Source: Pseudomonas sp. Irchel 3H7
Lineage (GTDB): Bacteria; Pseudomonadota; Gammaproteobacteria; Pseudomonadales; Pseudomonadaceae
Assembly: GCF_900187605.1 (NCBI RefSeq)
Contig: NZ_FYEA01000009.1
Location: forward strand, 1 to 64,000
DNA: 64,000 nucleotides
Direction: 5' to 3'
The position numbers and the translations under genes are program-made. Below, piece by piece: positions 51,951 to 60,108 of the stretch. How positions within the stretch are numbered: position 1 is the stretch's first letter; each line of letters begins with the position of its first letter. A model generated the notes under the pieces. That model was given only the letters and a program-made list of their open reading frames with translations. It was not told where the DNA came from and searched no databases.

Positions 51951-52754
51951 TCAATCCACGTGCGCCAAGTCCCCGCGCAACGCCACGCTCGACACCACCA
52001 GCCCGGCACGGCACTGGAATTTCTCGGTGTCTTTGTACAGATCGCGCTGGTCGACGCTGGCGATGTTGATCACCGCATTGGCGTCGGCTTTTTTCGCAGC
52101 GTTCTGCAGGGTGGCCAGCGCCGATTGCAGAGCCCAGAAGCAGGCGTCTTCGTCGGATTTGTTCGAGCCGTTGGTCTTGCGGCTGCTGCTCACGGTGTCG
52201 AGTTTGCGCACTTGCTTGGGCAGCGTTTCGCCGGCCAGGTAGAACTTCACGCTGCCGTCGAGCAGGCCGGCGTCGGTAGCGCGTTTGACGCCTTCGCGGA
52301 AGCTCAGGTAGGTCGGCTCGTCGGCGCCCTGTTTAACGATGCCCAGATCGTTGACGAACTCGATGTCGGGGTTGATCGACAGCTCTTTGAGCACGTTGTC
52401 GCGCAGGCGGTTGACCCAGCGGTTGTAGTTGCCGTGGATCTTGCCGTCCTTGGCATCGAGGCCGTAGCTGCTGCGGTAGTCGATTTCGAACGAAGTCGGG
52501 GTGAACGGGATGTCGACTTCGGCGTGATGGCGACCGCGTACAGTGATTGCCGCTTTGATCATGCCCGGACGTACCGACTGCACGACCCACTGGCGGTCAT
52601 TGAGCGCGGTGACGATCGCGCGGCTCATCTGTTGCTGGGTGAAGCCGAGATTGGGCGAGAATTCTTCCCTGGCGTTGTAAACCGGTTTACTGGTGCAACC
52701 GCCGAGCACAAAAAACAGTGCCAACAGAGCGGCGATGCGGTGAAACTGAGTCAT
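51951..52754 (-). CDS. Lipoprotein with a C-terminal domain paralogous to the 50700-51137 protein
   Basis: The 267-residue protein has a lipoprotein signal (FFVLGGC, Cys 20), an N-terminal domain (about 25-135; no family recognised) and a C-terminal domain (about 150-265) carrying the same motifs as the neighbouring small protein: LLDGSVKFYLAG, KTNGSNKSDEDACFWALQS, ANAVINIAS and VALRGDL. The ATG at 52754 with GGAG eight bases upstream is preferred to a GTG three codons earlier. It lies 25 bp after the terminal ketosynthase gene, so it is probably the last gene of the aryl polyene operon and acts at the outer membrane. Function unknown. Confidence 0.75.
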   Translation of the reverse strand: MTQFHRIAALLALFFVLGGCTSKPVYNAREEFSPNLGFTQQQMSRAIVTALNDRQWVVQSVRPGMIKAAITVRGRHHAEVDIPFTPTSFEIDYRSSYGLDAKDGKIHGNYNRWVNRLRDNVLKELSINPDIEFVNDLGIVKQGADEPTYLSFREGVKRATDAGLLDGSVKFYLAGETLPKQVRKLDTVSSSRKTNGSNKSDEDACFWALQSALATLQNAAKKADANAVINIASVDQRDLYKDTEKFQCRAGLVVSSVALRGDLAHVD

Positions 52755-52779
52755 TCCCTTCACTCCAAAGGTGTTGCGG

Positions 52780-54006
52780 TCAGTGCCAGCGGCGGAAAAT
52801 CAACGAGGTGTTGACGCCACCAAAAGCGAAATTGTTGTTCATCACGTAGTCGTGATGCATCTGGCGGAATTCACCGCGCAGGTAATCGAGCTTGCCGCAG
52901 TGCGGATCGACCTCGTCGAGGTTGAACGTGTGCACGTACAGATCGCGGTTCATCATCTCGATGCTGAACCATGACTCCAGCGCACCGCAGGCGCCGAGGG
53001 TGTGGCCGAGGAAGCTCTTCTGCGAACTGATCGGCATGTGTTCACCGAACAAACTGCTGGTCGCCAGTGTTTCGGCAATGTCGCCCTGTTCTGTAGCGGT
53101 GCCGTGGCCATTTACATAACCGATGGCATCCGGCGCGAGTCCGGCGTCTTCCAGCGCCAGTTCCATGGCGCGGCGCATGGTTACTTGCTCCGGGCGCGTG
53201 GTGTGCTGGCCGTCGGCGTTGCTGCCGAAACCGACAATCTCGGCGTGGATGTGCGCACCGCGCGCCAAAGCATGTTCCAGCTCTTCAAGCACCAGCATGC
53301 CGCCACCTTCACCGATCACCAAGCCATCGCGGCCCTTGTCGTACGGGCGTGGGCTGGTTTGCGGCGCATCGTTTTTCAGGCTGGTGGCGTAGAGTGCGTC
53401 GAAGACCATGGCCTCGGTCGGGCAAAGCTCTTCGGCGCCGCCGGCGAGCATCAACGGCAGACGGCCGAACTTGATCGCCTCGTAGGCGTAACCGATGCCC
53501 TGGCTGCCGCTGGTGCAGGCGCTGGACGTCGGGATCAAACGCCCGGTGAGGCCAAAGAAGATGCTGATGTTGGCGGCGGTGGTGTGCGGCATCATCCGCA
53601 CATAGGAGTTGGCGTTGAGGCCTTCGGCCACCGAGTTGAGCAGCATGTTGCCGAACGCTTTGATCTCGTCGGTGCTGCCAGTGGACGAACCACAAGCCAC
53701 GCCCATGCGCCCATCCTTGATCGATTCGTCACCGAGCAAACCGGCGTCAGCCAGGGCGTTTTCCGCCGCACGAACCGCCAGCCGCGATACCCGGCCCATG
53801 CTGCGCAATTGCTTGCGGGTCCAGTGCGCAGGTACTTCGAAGTCATCGATCGGCCCGGCCAGGCGCGTATTGAGTTCGCTGAAGCGATCCCACTCGTCCA
53901 TGCGGCGAATGCCGCTGCGGTTGGCCGCGAAATTGCCGGCGATGGTCTCCCAGTCGCTGCCCAGCGAAGTGATGCCGGCCATGCCGGTGACGACGACGCG
54001 CTTCAT
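52780..54006 (-). CDS. Beta-ketoacyl-ACP synthase, aryl polyene cluster (ApeR-like)
   Basis: The 408-residue ketosynthase has the complete Cys-His-His set: PTSSACTSGSQGIG, NGHGTATEQGD and FLGHTLGACG. It should be condensation-competent. The ATG at 54006 overlaps the ketoreductase stop (TGATG) and has GGAGG nine bases before; a GTG two codons upstream is too close to that site. Its position at the end of the KS-DH-KR-KS block corresponds to ApeR of aryl polyene clusters. Confidence 0.9.
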   Translation of the reverse strand: MKRVVVTGMAGITSLGSDWETIAGNFAANRSGIRRMDEWDRFSELNTRLAGPIDDFEVPAHWTRKQLRSMGRVSRLAVRAAENALADAGLLGDESIKDGRMGVACGSSTGSTDEIKAFGNMLLNSVAEGLNANSYVRMMPHTTAANISIFFGLTGRLIPTSSACTSGSQGIGYAYEAIKFGRLPLMLAGGAEELCPTEAMVFDALYATSLKNDAPQTSPRPYDKGRDGLVIGEGGGMLVLEELEHALARGAHIHAEIVGFGSNADGQHTTRPEQVTMRRAMELALEDAGLAPDAIGYVNGHGTATEQGDIAETLATSSLFGEHMPISSQKSFLGHTLGACGALESWFSIEMMNRDLYVHTFNLDEVDPHCGKLDYLRGEFRQMHHDYVMNNNFAFGGVNTSLIFRRWH

Positions 54007-54734
54007 CAGCACAAGCCTCCGTTGACCGCCAGGACCTGGCGGGTGATGTACGAGGCTTCCGCCGACATCAGGAAATTCACCGCACTGGCGACCTCTTCCG
54101 GGGTACCCATGCGTTGCGCGGGGATCATTTTCATCAATTCTTCCACCGGCACGTTTTCGTCGAGCATCGCCGTGTCGATCAGGCCCGGCGCGACGCAGTT
54201 AACGGTGATTTTGCGCTTGCCCAGCTCGATCGCCAACGCCTTTGCCGCACCGATCACGCCGGCCTTGGAGGCGCTGTAGTTGACCTGGCCACGGTTGCCG
54301 ATCAGCCCCGACACCGAGGTGATGCAAACAATGCGACCGGCGGCGCGGCGGCGGATCATCGGCATCATCACCGGGTGCAGAACGTTGTAGAAACCGTCGA
54401 GGTTAGTGCGCAGGACCACGTCCCAATCGTCGTCGCTCAGCGCTGGAAACGCGCCGTCGCGGGTCAGCCCGGCGTTCAACACCACGCCGTAATAGGCGCC
54501 GTGAGTTTCCACGTCAGCTTCAAGGATGGCCTTGCAGGTTTCCCGGTCGGCAACGTCGAATTGCAGAATCCGCGCCTTGCGCCCCAGCGCTTCGATTTGC
54601 GCCTGAACGCCTTGCGCCTCAGTCACGCCGCTGCGGCAATGCAGGACGATATCGTGCCCGGCCTGCGCCAGACGCAAGGCAATGGCCCGGCCGATGCCAC
54701 GGCTGGAGCCGGTGACCAGTACGGATTCAGTCAT
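54006..54734 (-). CDS. fabG: 3-oxoacyl-ACP reductase, aryl polyene cluster (FabG/ApeQ-like)
   Basis: The 242-residue short-chain dehydrogenase has the NADPH site (LVTGSSRGIGRAIAL), the NAG motif (VVLNAGLTRDG), the catalytic Ser and YSASK (VNYSASKAGVIGAAKALA). It would reduce the beta-keto group at each polyene cycle. The start overlaps the dehydratase stop by 8 bp. Confidence 0.92.
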   Translation of the reverse strand: MTESVLVTGSSRGIGRAIALRLAQAGHDIVLHCRSGVTEAQGVQAQIEALGRKARILQFDVADRETCKAILEADVETHGAYYGVVLNAGLTRDGAFPALSDDDWDVVLRTNLDGFYNVLHPVMMPMIRRRAAGRIVCITSVSGLIGNRGQVNYSASKAGVIGAAKALAIELGKRKITVNCVAPGLIDTAMLDENVPVEELMKMIPAQRMGTPEEVASAVNFLMSAEASYITRQVLAVNGGLC

Positions 54735-55191
54735 CGTTCGACTCCTGTGTCTGTTGCAGATATTGATTGACCTGAGGCGGACGGAACACATTCAGGCGCG
54801 CGCTGGCATGAATGCCATCGCCATTGATATGGCATTCGAAGACACCCATGCCGTTGTCGTCTTCCAGCGAGCGCAGACCATGAATGGTCAGATCGGTGCC
54901 GGCGGGAAACGCTTCGACGTTGCACTCGAACTTGCGTGTGCCGAGCAGAAAGCCCAACTCCACCGGATTGCCTTTCTGCTTTGCGTGGCAACCGGCAAAT
55001 GCTGCGACGCTTTGCGCCATCAGCTCGATGCCGACCCAGGCTGGCAGGCTGCCGTCGGGCAGATTGAACAAGCCATCGGGCTTGACCGTGAGGCAGGTGA
55101 AAATCTGCTCATCGTCAAAGCTTGAGATGCTGTCGATCAGAATCATGTCGCCCGCATGGGGCAGCAGTTCGGCGAGCGGCCAATCAGTCAT
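54727..55191 (-). CDS. Hotdog-fold 3-hydroxyacyl-ACP dehydratase (ApeP-like)
   Basis: The 154-residue FabA/FabZ-like protein has the catalytic histidine region LLPHAGDMILID and the acidic helix WVGIELMAQSVAAFAG. It would form the conjugated double bond in each cycle. The ATG at 55191 overlaps the ketosynthase stop (ATGA); 36 more in-frame codons upstream belong to the ketosynthase antiframe. Confidence 0.88.
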   Translation of the reverse strand: MTDWPLAELLPHAGDMILIDSISSFDDEQIFTCLTVKPDGLFNLPDGSLPAWVGIELMAQSVAAFAGCHAKQKGNPVELGFLLGTRKFECNVEAFPAGTDLTIHGLRSLEDDNGMGVFECHINGDGIHASARLNVFRPPQVNQYLQQTQESNDD

Positions 55192-56384
55192 GGGGCGTCT
55201 CCGATAATCAGGCTGACGTTGTTGCCGCCGAAGGCAAACGAGTTGCTCATCAGGTAGCGGGGTGCAATGGACGTCAGGCGCTCGCTCGCGGTCACCCACT
55301 GCAGCGACGGCAGCGCGGGATCGGCCTGCGCATCCCAGACGTGCGGCGGCAAGGCGTGAGCGGGGTTGTCGGCGCTCAGGCTCAGCCAGCAGAACGCCGC
55401 TTCCAGCGCACCGGCCGCGCCGAGGGTATGGCCGGTCATCGGTTTGGTCGAGGAGCAGGCGACGCCCTCAGGGAACAGCGTCGCAACCGCCAGACTTTCC
55501 ATCGCGTCGTTGTGTTGGGTGGCGGTGCCGTGCAGGTTCAGGTAGTTGATCTGCGTCGCTTGCAGGTGCGCGCGGTTCAAGGCTTTTTGCATGGCTTGCA
55601 GGGCACCGCGCCCGGTCGGCTCGGGGGCGGAAATATGATGCGCGTCGGAACTGGCACCGGCGCCGAGCAAGGCAATGGCCGGGCCTTCGCCCTGTTGTTT
55701 GCTCATGACGAACAGCACAGCTGCTTCGCCGATATTGATGCCGCTGCGGTTGGCCGAGAATGGATTGCAGCGCTCGTCGGATATCGCTTCAAGTGACGAG
55801 AAACCGTTGAGGGTCAGTTTGCACAGGCTGTCGACGCCGCCACACAGCACCGCGTCGCACAGGCCCAGATCGAGCAGACGCTGAGCGCTCATCAATGCGC
55901 GGGCGCTGGAGGTGCACGCCGTGGAAATCACATAGGCCGGGCCGCTCAGTTGCAGCCAGTCGGCGAGGAAATTGGCCGGGGCGCCGAGCTCCTGTTGGCG
56001 GTAGTCGTATTCCGCCGGGAAACGCTGCTCGCGGATGTAGTGCGCCAGACCACGGCTGGCCTCGTCGATGCCCGAAGTGCTGGTGCCGAGGACCACGCCG
56101 ATGCGCTCGCGGCCATAAGTCTGGATCGCCTGGTTGATCTCATTGCGAATCTGCAATGCCGCTTCCAGCAACAGCTGGTTATTGCGGCTGCGCTGATCGG
56201 CGAGTTCTGCCGGGATCGGCGCCAGTTCACCCTGGACGGCAGCGACCGGCAACTCACGCTCCGCCACCCAGCCGGACTCGCGGCGCATGCCTGAGCAGTC
56301 GCCGGCGAACAGGTTGCGCGCGACGGCATGTTTGTCGCGGCCCAGTGCGCAAATCACGCCGAGGGCATTCAGGTAAGCGGTCAT
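55188..56384 (-). CDS. Beta-ketoacyl-ACP synthase, aryl polyene cluster (ApeO-like)
   Basis: The 398-residue second ketosynthase also keeps the active set: VISTACTSSARALMSAQ, LHGTATQHND and MTGHTLGAAG. Its N-terminus (MTAYLNALGVICALG) is typical of ApeO-type enzymes. Overlaps the DUF3261 gene upstream and the dehydratase gene downstream by 4 bp. Confidence 0.9.
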   Translation of the reverse strand: MTAYLNALGVICALGRDKHAVARNLFAGDCSGMRRESGWVAERELPVAAVQGELAPIPAELADQRSRNNQLLLEAALQIRNEINQAIQTYGRERIGVVLGTSTSGIDEASRGLAHYIREQRFPAEYDYRQQELGAPANFLADWLQLSGPAYVISTACTSSARALMSAQRLLDLGLCDAVLCGGVDSLCKLTLNGFSSLEAISDERCNPFSANRSGINIGEAAVLFVMSKQQGEGPAIALLGAGASSDAHHISAPEPTGRGALQAMQKALNRAHLQATQINYLNLHGTATQHNDAMESLAVATLFPEGVACSSTKPMTGHTLGAAGALEAAFCWLSLSADNPAHALPPHVWDAQADPALPSLQWVTASERLTSIAPRYLMSNSFAFGGNNVSLIIGDAP

Positions 56385-56857
56385 GGTGTCGGTTCACCCA
56401 GCGGAGAAACGCGGTAGTGCGGGCCTTGGGGCAGGTTCAATTCGAAGCTCAACGGTTGTGAATAACGGATATCCCAGCGCGCCGGCAGAGCGCGTTGCTG
56501 TCCCTGTTGTTGCGCGGCGGGGTAATTTCGCAGCAGCTCGCCGGACGGGGTCAGGGCGAATAACAGCGCAGCAAACAATTCGCGGGCTTCCGGGTTCGGC
56601 GGCAACAGCCCATCGGCCTGCCAGTGGCCGTCGATCAGTTGCTGACGCGCTTGCGGAATACCCAGCGGATCCATCATCGACCAGCGGATGCCCGGGCCTT
56701 CACGCTGGATCACCAGCAGCCAGTCCTGGCGTTGTTCGGCTTGATTGCGTTCAATGTGCAATTGCAGCGGCAGCGGGAGTGTCGGATTGCCCGCCGGCAA
56801 CGGCGCCTGGCTGGCGCAGGCACTCAGGAGGACAAATACCACCAACATTAGCCACAC
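56381..56857 (-). CDS. DUF3261 lipoprotein of aryl polyene cluster (ApeN-like)
   Basis: The ~158-residue lipoprotein has a short hydrophobic signal ending LLSAC, then a DUF3261 beta domain (LQLHIERNQAEQRQDWLLVI, DPLGIPQARQQ). The start is uncertain: GTG at 56857 (AAGG six bases before), GTG at 56860 or ATG at 56848. All lack the usual N-terminal lysines, and a REP pair begins 9 bp upstream, so the original start region may have been altered by the repeat. It should sit at the outer membrane and help place the finished pigment lipid. Confidence 0.8.
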   Translation of the reverse strand: MWLMLVVFVLLSACASQAPLPAGNPTLPLPLQLHIERNQAEQRQDWLLVIQREGPGIRWSMMDPLGIPQARQQLIDGHWQADGLLPPNPEARELFAALLFALTPSGELLRNYPAAQQQGQQRALPARWDIRYSQPLSFELNLPQGPHYRVSPLGEPTP

Positions 56858-56865
56858 CACAAACC

Positions 56866-56957
56866 TTGTGGGAGCTGGCTTGCCAGCGATGGCGCCGGCA
56901 CATCGAGCATTTTTGTTGACTGACACACCGCTATCGCTGGCAAGCCAGCTCCAACAG
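56866..56957. repeat. REP inverted pair, family 1, inside the aryl polyene operon
   Basis: TGTGGGAGCTGGCTTGCCAG and its complement flank a 50-base spacer between the methyltransferase and the DUF3261 gene. It is the only large break in an otherwise overlapping 10-kb gene run and abuts the start of the DUF3261 gene. Confidence 0.88.
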
Positions 56958-56988
56958 GGTTTCGGGTGTGCAGGTCGATAGCTGTGCA

Positions 56989-57714
56989 TCAGAAAGTACC
57001 TTGCAGCGGCTTGCGCGCTACCACGTTGACCAGCGTTTCCTCACGCTGCCCAAACGGTTTCGGTTTGCGTAAGCCAAACCGTTCCAGCAAGCCAAAATCC
57101 TTCGACCGGCTCCACCACAGATACGGGTACGAGACATTCTTCTCGGCAAACTCGAAACCCTGCCCGCGAATCATCTGCAGATACTGCGCCGCACTCTTTT
57201 GCACGTGCATCGGATGGCGGAACAACCAGCGGATCACCCAAGTATCAATGTAAGCCTCGGTGGACTCGGCGAACAGCAGATAGCCACCCGGTTTCAGCAC
57301 CCGGTAAAACTCGGCCAAAGCCTTTTCCTGCTCGACCAGATGATGAAAGGTCTGGTGGCAGAACAGCAGATCAACGCTGGCGTCCGGCACATTGAGCGTC
57401 GCGCAGTCACTGCCGATCAGCTCTACATCGAGGCCCAGACGCGTCGCTTCTTCAGCGCTCAACTCCAGGCTGTGCGGATCGGCGTCAACACCGATCAAAC
57501 GCTGTGGCGCGAAGGTCTGGCGCAGATGACCGAACGACTTGCCCTGTCCGCAACCAGCGTCCAGCAACACCGGATGTTCCGGCAGCGCTTCACTGAACAA
57601 ACCACGCAAATCATTGATCGCCACCCGCAACACATGGTGCTGCCAGGTGTGGCTGCGCAGGAACCAGACACCGAAGCGGGTCTCCTCAACGTAGCTATCG
57701 CTCAAGTAGTTCAT
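56989..57714 (-). CDS. Class I SAM-dependent methyltransferase, aryl polyene cluster
   Basis: The 241-residue enzyme has SAM motif I VLLDAGCGQGKSFGHL, an acidic motif (IGVDADPHSLEL) and a RVLKPGGYLLFAES post-III segment (methyltransferase type 11). It may methylate the aryl head group or the polyene carboxyl; this is inferred from context. The ATG at 57714 overlaps the flavoprotein stop by 4 bp. Confidence 0.85.
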   Translation of the reverse strand: MNYLSDSYVEETRFGVWFLRSHTWQHHVLRVAINDLRGLFSEALPEHPVLLDAGCGQGKSFGHLRQTFAPQRLIGVDADPHSLELSAEEATRLGLDVELIGSDCATLNVPDASVDLLFCHQTFHHLVEQEKALAEFYRVLKPGGYLLFAESTEAYIDTWVIRWLFRHPMHVQKSAAQYLQMIRGQGFEFAEKNVSYPYLWWSRSKDFGLLERFGLRKPKPFGQREETLVNVVARKPLQGTF

Positions 57715-58958
57715 GTGGCGTCCTTTGCACAAAGTTCGGAAATCATCTTCAAGCGACGGCGCGCTTCGCTGACGAACGGGTTGCGCTCATCCCAGGCGTA
57801 GCCGGCGAGGATCGAGCAAATCATCCGACGGATTTCCGCCTGACTGTCTTCATAAAAAATCACGTCTTGAAACGTGCCGGCATACCAGCCCTCGACGTAG
57901 CAGCGGAAGGTGTCGACGCCGCGCTTGAGCGGCGCGGCGAATTCGCTTTGCCAGTCGACGGTTTCGCCCTGCAACTGACGGTGCAAAACCGCTGCCGCCA
58001 TGCTCGCCGAACGCATGGCGATGGTCACGCCGGAGGAGAACACCGGGTCGAGAAATTCCGCCGCGTTGCCGAGCAGCGCGAAACCCGGACCGTGCAGGGT
58101 TTTCACATTGGCCGCGTAGCCGCCGAGGGTGCGCGCCGGGGTGTCCCACACGGCCTTGTCGAGTACGCCGGCAAGGCTTGGGGTTTCGGCGATGAAGCTG
58201 CGCAGGCAGGCATCCAGATCGCTGTCGCGGCCCTTGAAATGCTCTTGCGCCGCGACCACACCCACCGAGCAGCGTCCGTTGCTGAACGGGATCGTCCAGA
58301 ACCAGACATCGCGATGTTCCGGATGCGTGGTGACGAGGATTTTCTCGCGGTCGAATGCCGGGTTGTCGATGTGATCTTCAACGTGGGTGAACACCGCCTG
58401 ACGCACCGGGAAATTAGACGGTGCTTCCAGGTCCAGCAGACGTGACAGCACGCGGCCGTAACCACTGGCATCGAGGACGAAATCCGCTTCGAGGCGGTAT
58501 TCACTGCTGTCTTCGCGGCGCACATGCAGTTGCGGTTTCGCCCGTTCGAAATCGACGCTGACGATGGCATCGCCGTAGCGGATTTCCGCGCCTTGCAGCG
58601 CCGCTTGATCGGCCAGCAGTTTGTCGAAATCGGCGCGTTGCACCTGAAACGTGGTCGGTTTGCCGCCGGTAAAGGTGTCACCGAAATCGAAGGCGCTGTA
58701 ACGCTCGCCCCAGGCGAATGCGGCGCCGGTCTTGCGCTGGAAACCGGCGGCGTTGACGGCGTCGAGCATGCCCGCCTCTTCGACGAAATCCAGGCAATGG
58801 CTGAGCAGGCTTTCGCCGATCGAAAAGCGCGGAAAATGCTGGCGCTCGATCACCAGTACATCGTGGCCCTTGCGCTTGAGCAGCGCAGCGGCGATGGCGC
58901 CGGACGGGCCGGCACCGATGATCACGACCTGACGGGATTCCATTTCAACGATTGGCAC
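57711..58958 (-). CDS. FAD-dependent oxidoreductase with halogenase signatures, aryl polyene cluster
   Basis: The 415-residue flavoprotein has a Rossmann FAD motif (VVIIGAGPSGAIAAALL, GAGPSG at 15-20), the SIGESLL segment (47-52), GFQRKTGAAFAWG with Lys 76, an exact WxWxIP motif (WFWTIP, 219-224) and a DPVFSSGVTIAM segment near 304. GxGxxG plus WxWxIP are the two marks of flavin-dependent halogenases, and Lys 76 fits the KxGAxFxWG lysine of the phenol/pyrrole-type enzymes. Halogenation of the aryl head is therefore possible; a non-halogenating oxygenase or dehydrogenase is the alternative. Start GTG 58958 (GGAG five bases before) is preferred over ATG 58943. No flavin reductase gene is seen nearby. 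Confidence 0.82.
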   Translation of the reverse strand: MPIVEMESRQVVIIGAGPSGAIAAALLKRKGHDVLVIERQHFPRFSIGESLLSHCLDFVEEAGMLDAVNAAGFQRKTGAAFAWGERYSAFDFGDTFTGGKPTTFQVQRADFDKLLADQAALQGAEIRYGDAIVSVDFERAKPQLHVRREDSSEYRLEADFVLDASGYGRVLSRLLDLEAPSNFPVRQAVFTHVEDHIDNPAFDREKILVTTHPEHRDVWFWTIPFSNGRCSVGVVAAQEHFKGRDSDLDACLRSFIAETPSLAGVLDKAVWDTPARTLGGYAANVKTLHGPGFALLGNAAEFLDPVFSSGVTIAMRSASMAAAVLHRQLQGETVDWQSEFAAPLKRGVDTFRCYVEGWYAGTFQDVIFYEDSQAEIRRMICSILAGYAWDERNPFVSEARRRLKMISELCAKDAT

Positions 58959-60108
58959 GTGAACTCCGGGGCAGGTGGGATTTGATATCCAGCGGCGCGC
59001 GATGCAGGCCGATAAGGGCCGGTAGCAGCGTCGCGATCAGGCCCATCAGCATCAGCGCGAAGTACAGCGCCGGGGTGATGAGTTGTTGTTGCAAGAGCAA
59101 ATTGAGAAAGACGATTTCGCTCAGGCCGCGAATGTTCAGCAGCACGCTTTCGCGCCAACGGCTGGCGCCTTCGAACGAAGCGCCGGCCCAGCCGAGGCCG
59201 AGCCAGTTGCCAAGCAGTTTACTGGCAATCGGCAACAGCAGCAGCGCCGCCCATTGCAGCGGACCAAGGCTGGCGAGGGCACTGTGCACGTCGATCTGGA
59301 CGATGCCGAACGTCAGAATCAGCGGGATCGCCAGCCACGTCTGCAAACGGTTCATCCAGCGCGCCGGCAACGGCAGCACCAGCGGCACTTTCAGCGCGGC
59401 CATGCACAGCAAATAGCCAATGCCGAAGATCAGCGCGTTGAGTTTGTAATGCTCGGCCATCACCAGCAACGCGAAGAAACCGATGCTGTAGGTCAGTGGT
59501 CGGCGTACGCCGATGACGCGCAACAACAACGGCACACAGGCCAGGCCCAGCGGCAACAACAGACTGCTCAGGTGCAGACTGCCTTGGGCGAGCCCGAACA
59601 ATGTCCAGCAGGTCAGATCAATGAGGATCGCGGTCTGCACCAATCGGCGAGTGGCGGCCGGCGGATATTCGATGTGGCGCAGATACAGGTACAGCACCGG
59701 GATCGCGGTAATCGCGAACACCAGACCGATGGCCAGCGAGTTGAGCCACGGTTGCGTCGGCAGCAGCCAATACGCAGCGGCAAGACCACAGGCGAACGGC
59801 ACGAGGAAACTCGGCACGGCGATTTTCACGCTCTGCCGATCCAGTTTCAGATCGATCACATCACTGAGAATGTGTCCGAGCAGCAGGGCAAAACTCAGGC
59901 TGTAGAGGTTTTTCAGCCAGTCTGGCGCGATCAGTTCGGCGCCACTGAGCTGCCAGCCCGGTTCGATCCAGAAGTACATCAGCAGCGGCAAGCCGAAGCT
60001 CGCCAGCAGCAACTGGCTGACAATCGGGATCAGGCCGAAATGGCGGCCAATACGAGTGGCCACGGCGAACAGCGCCATGGCCAGCAGCCAGAAAACGACG
60101 ACCATCAT
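58945..60108 (-). CDS. Cation/proton antiporter-like membrane protein, aryl polyene cluster
   Basis: The 387-residue protein is almost entirely membrane helices (about 11), beginning MMVVVFWLLAMALFAVATRI and containing LLGHILSDVIDLKLD and the LLNIRGLSEIVFLNLLLQQQ segment typical of the CPA2/KefB-like fold. The paired acidic residues of classical antiporters are not clearly visible, so transport activity is uncertain. It overlaps the MMPL gene (ATGA) and the flavoprotein gene. Not a usual APE component as far as I recall. Confidence 0.75.
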   Translation of the reverse strand: MMVVVFWLLAMALFAVATRIGRHFGLIPIVSQLLLASFGLPLLMYFWIEPGWQLSGAELIAPDWLKNLYSLSFALLLGHILSDVIDLKLDRQSVKIAVPSFLVPFACGLAAAYWLLPTQPWLNSLAIGLVFAITAIPVLYLYLRHIEYPPAATRRLVQTAILIDLTCWTLFGLAQGSLHLSSLLLPLGLACVPLLLRVIGVRRPLTYSIGFFALLVMAEHYKLNALIFGIGYLLCMAALKVPLVLPLPARWMNRLQTWLAIPLILTFGIVQIDVHSALASLGPLQWAALLLLPIASKLLGNWLGLGWAGASFEGASRWRESVLLNIRGLSEIVFLNLLLQQQLITPALYFALMLMGLIATLLPALIGLHRAPLDIKSHLPRSSRANR

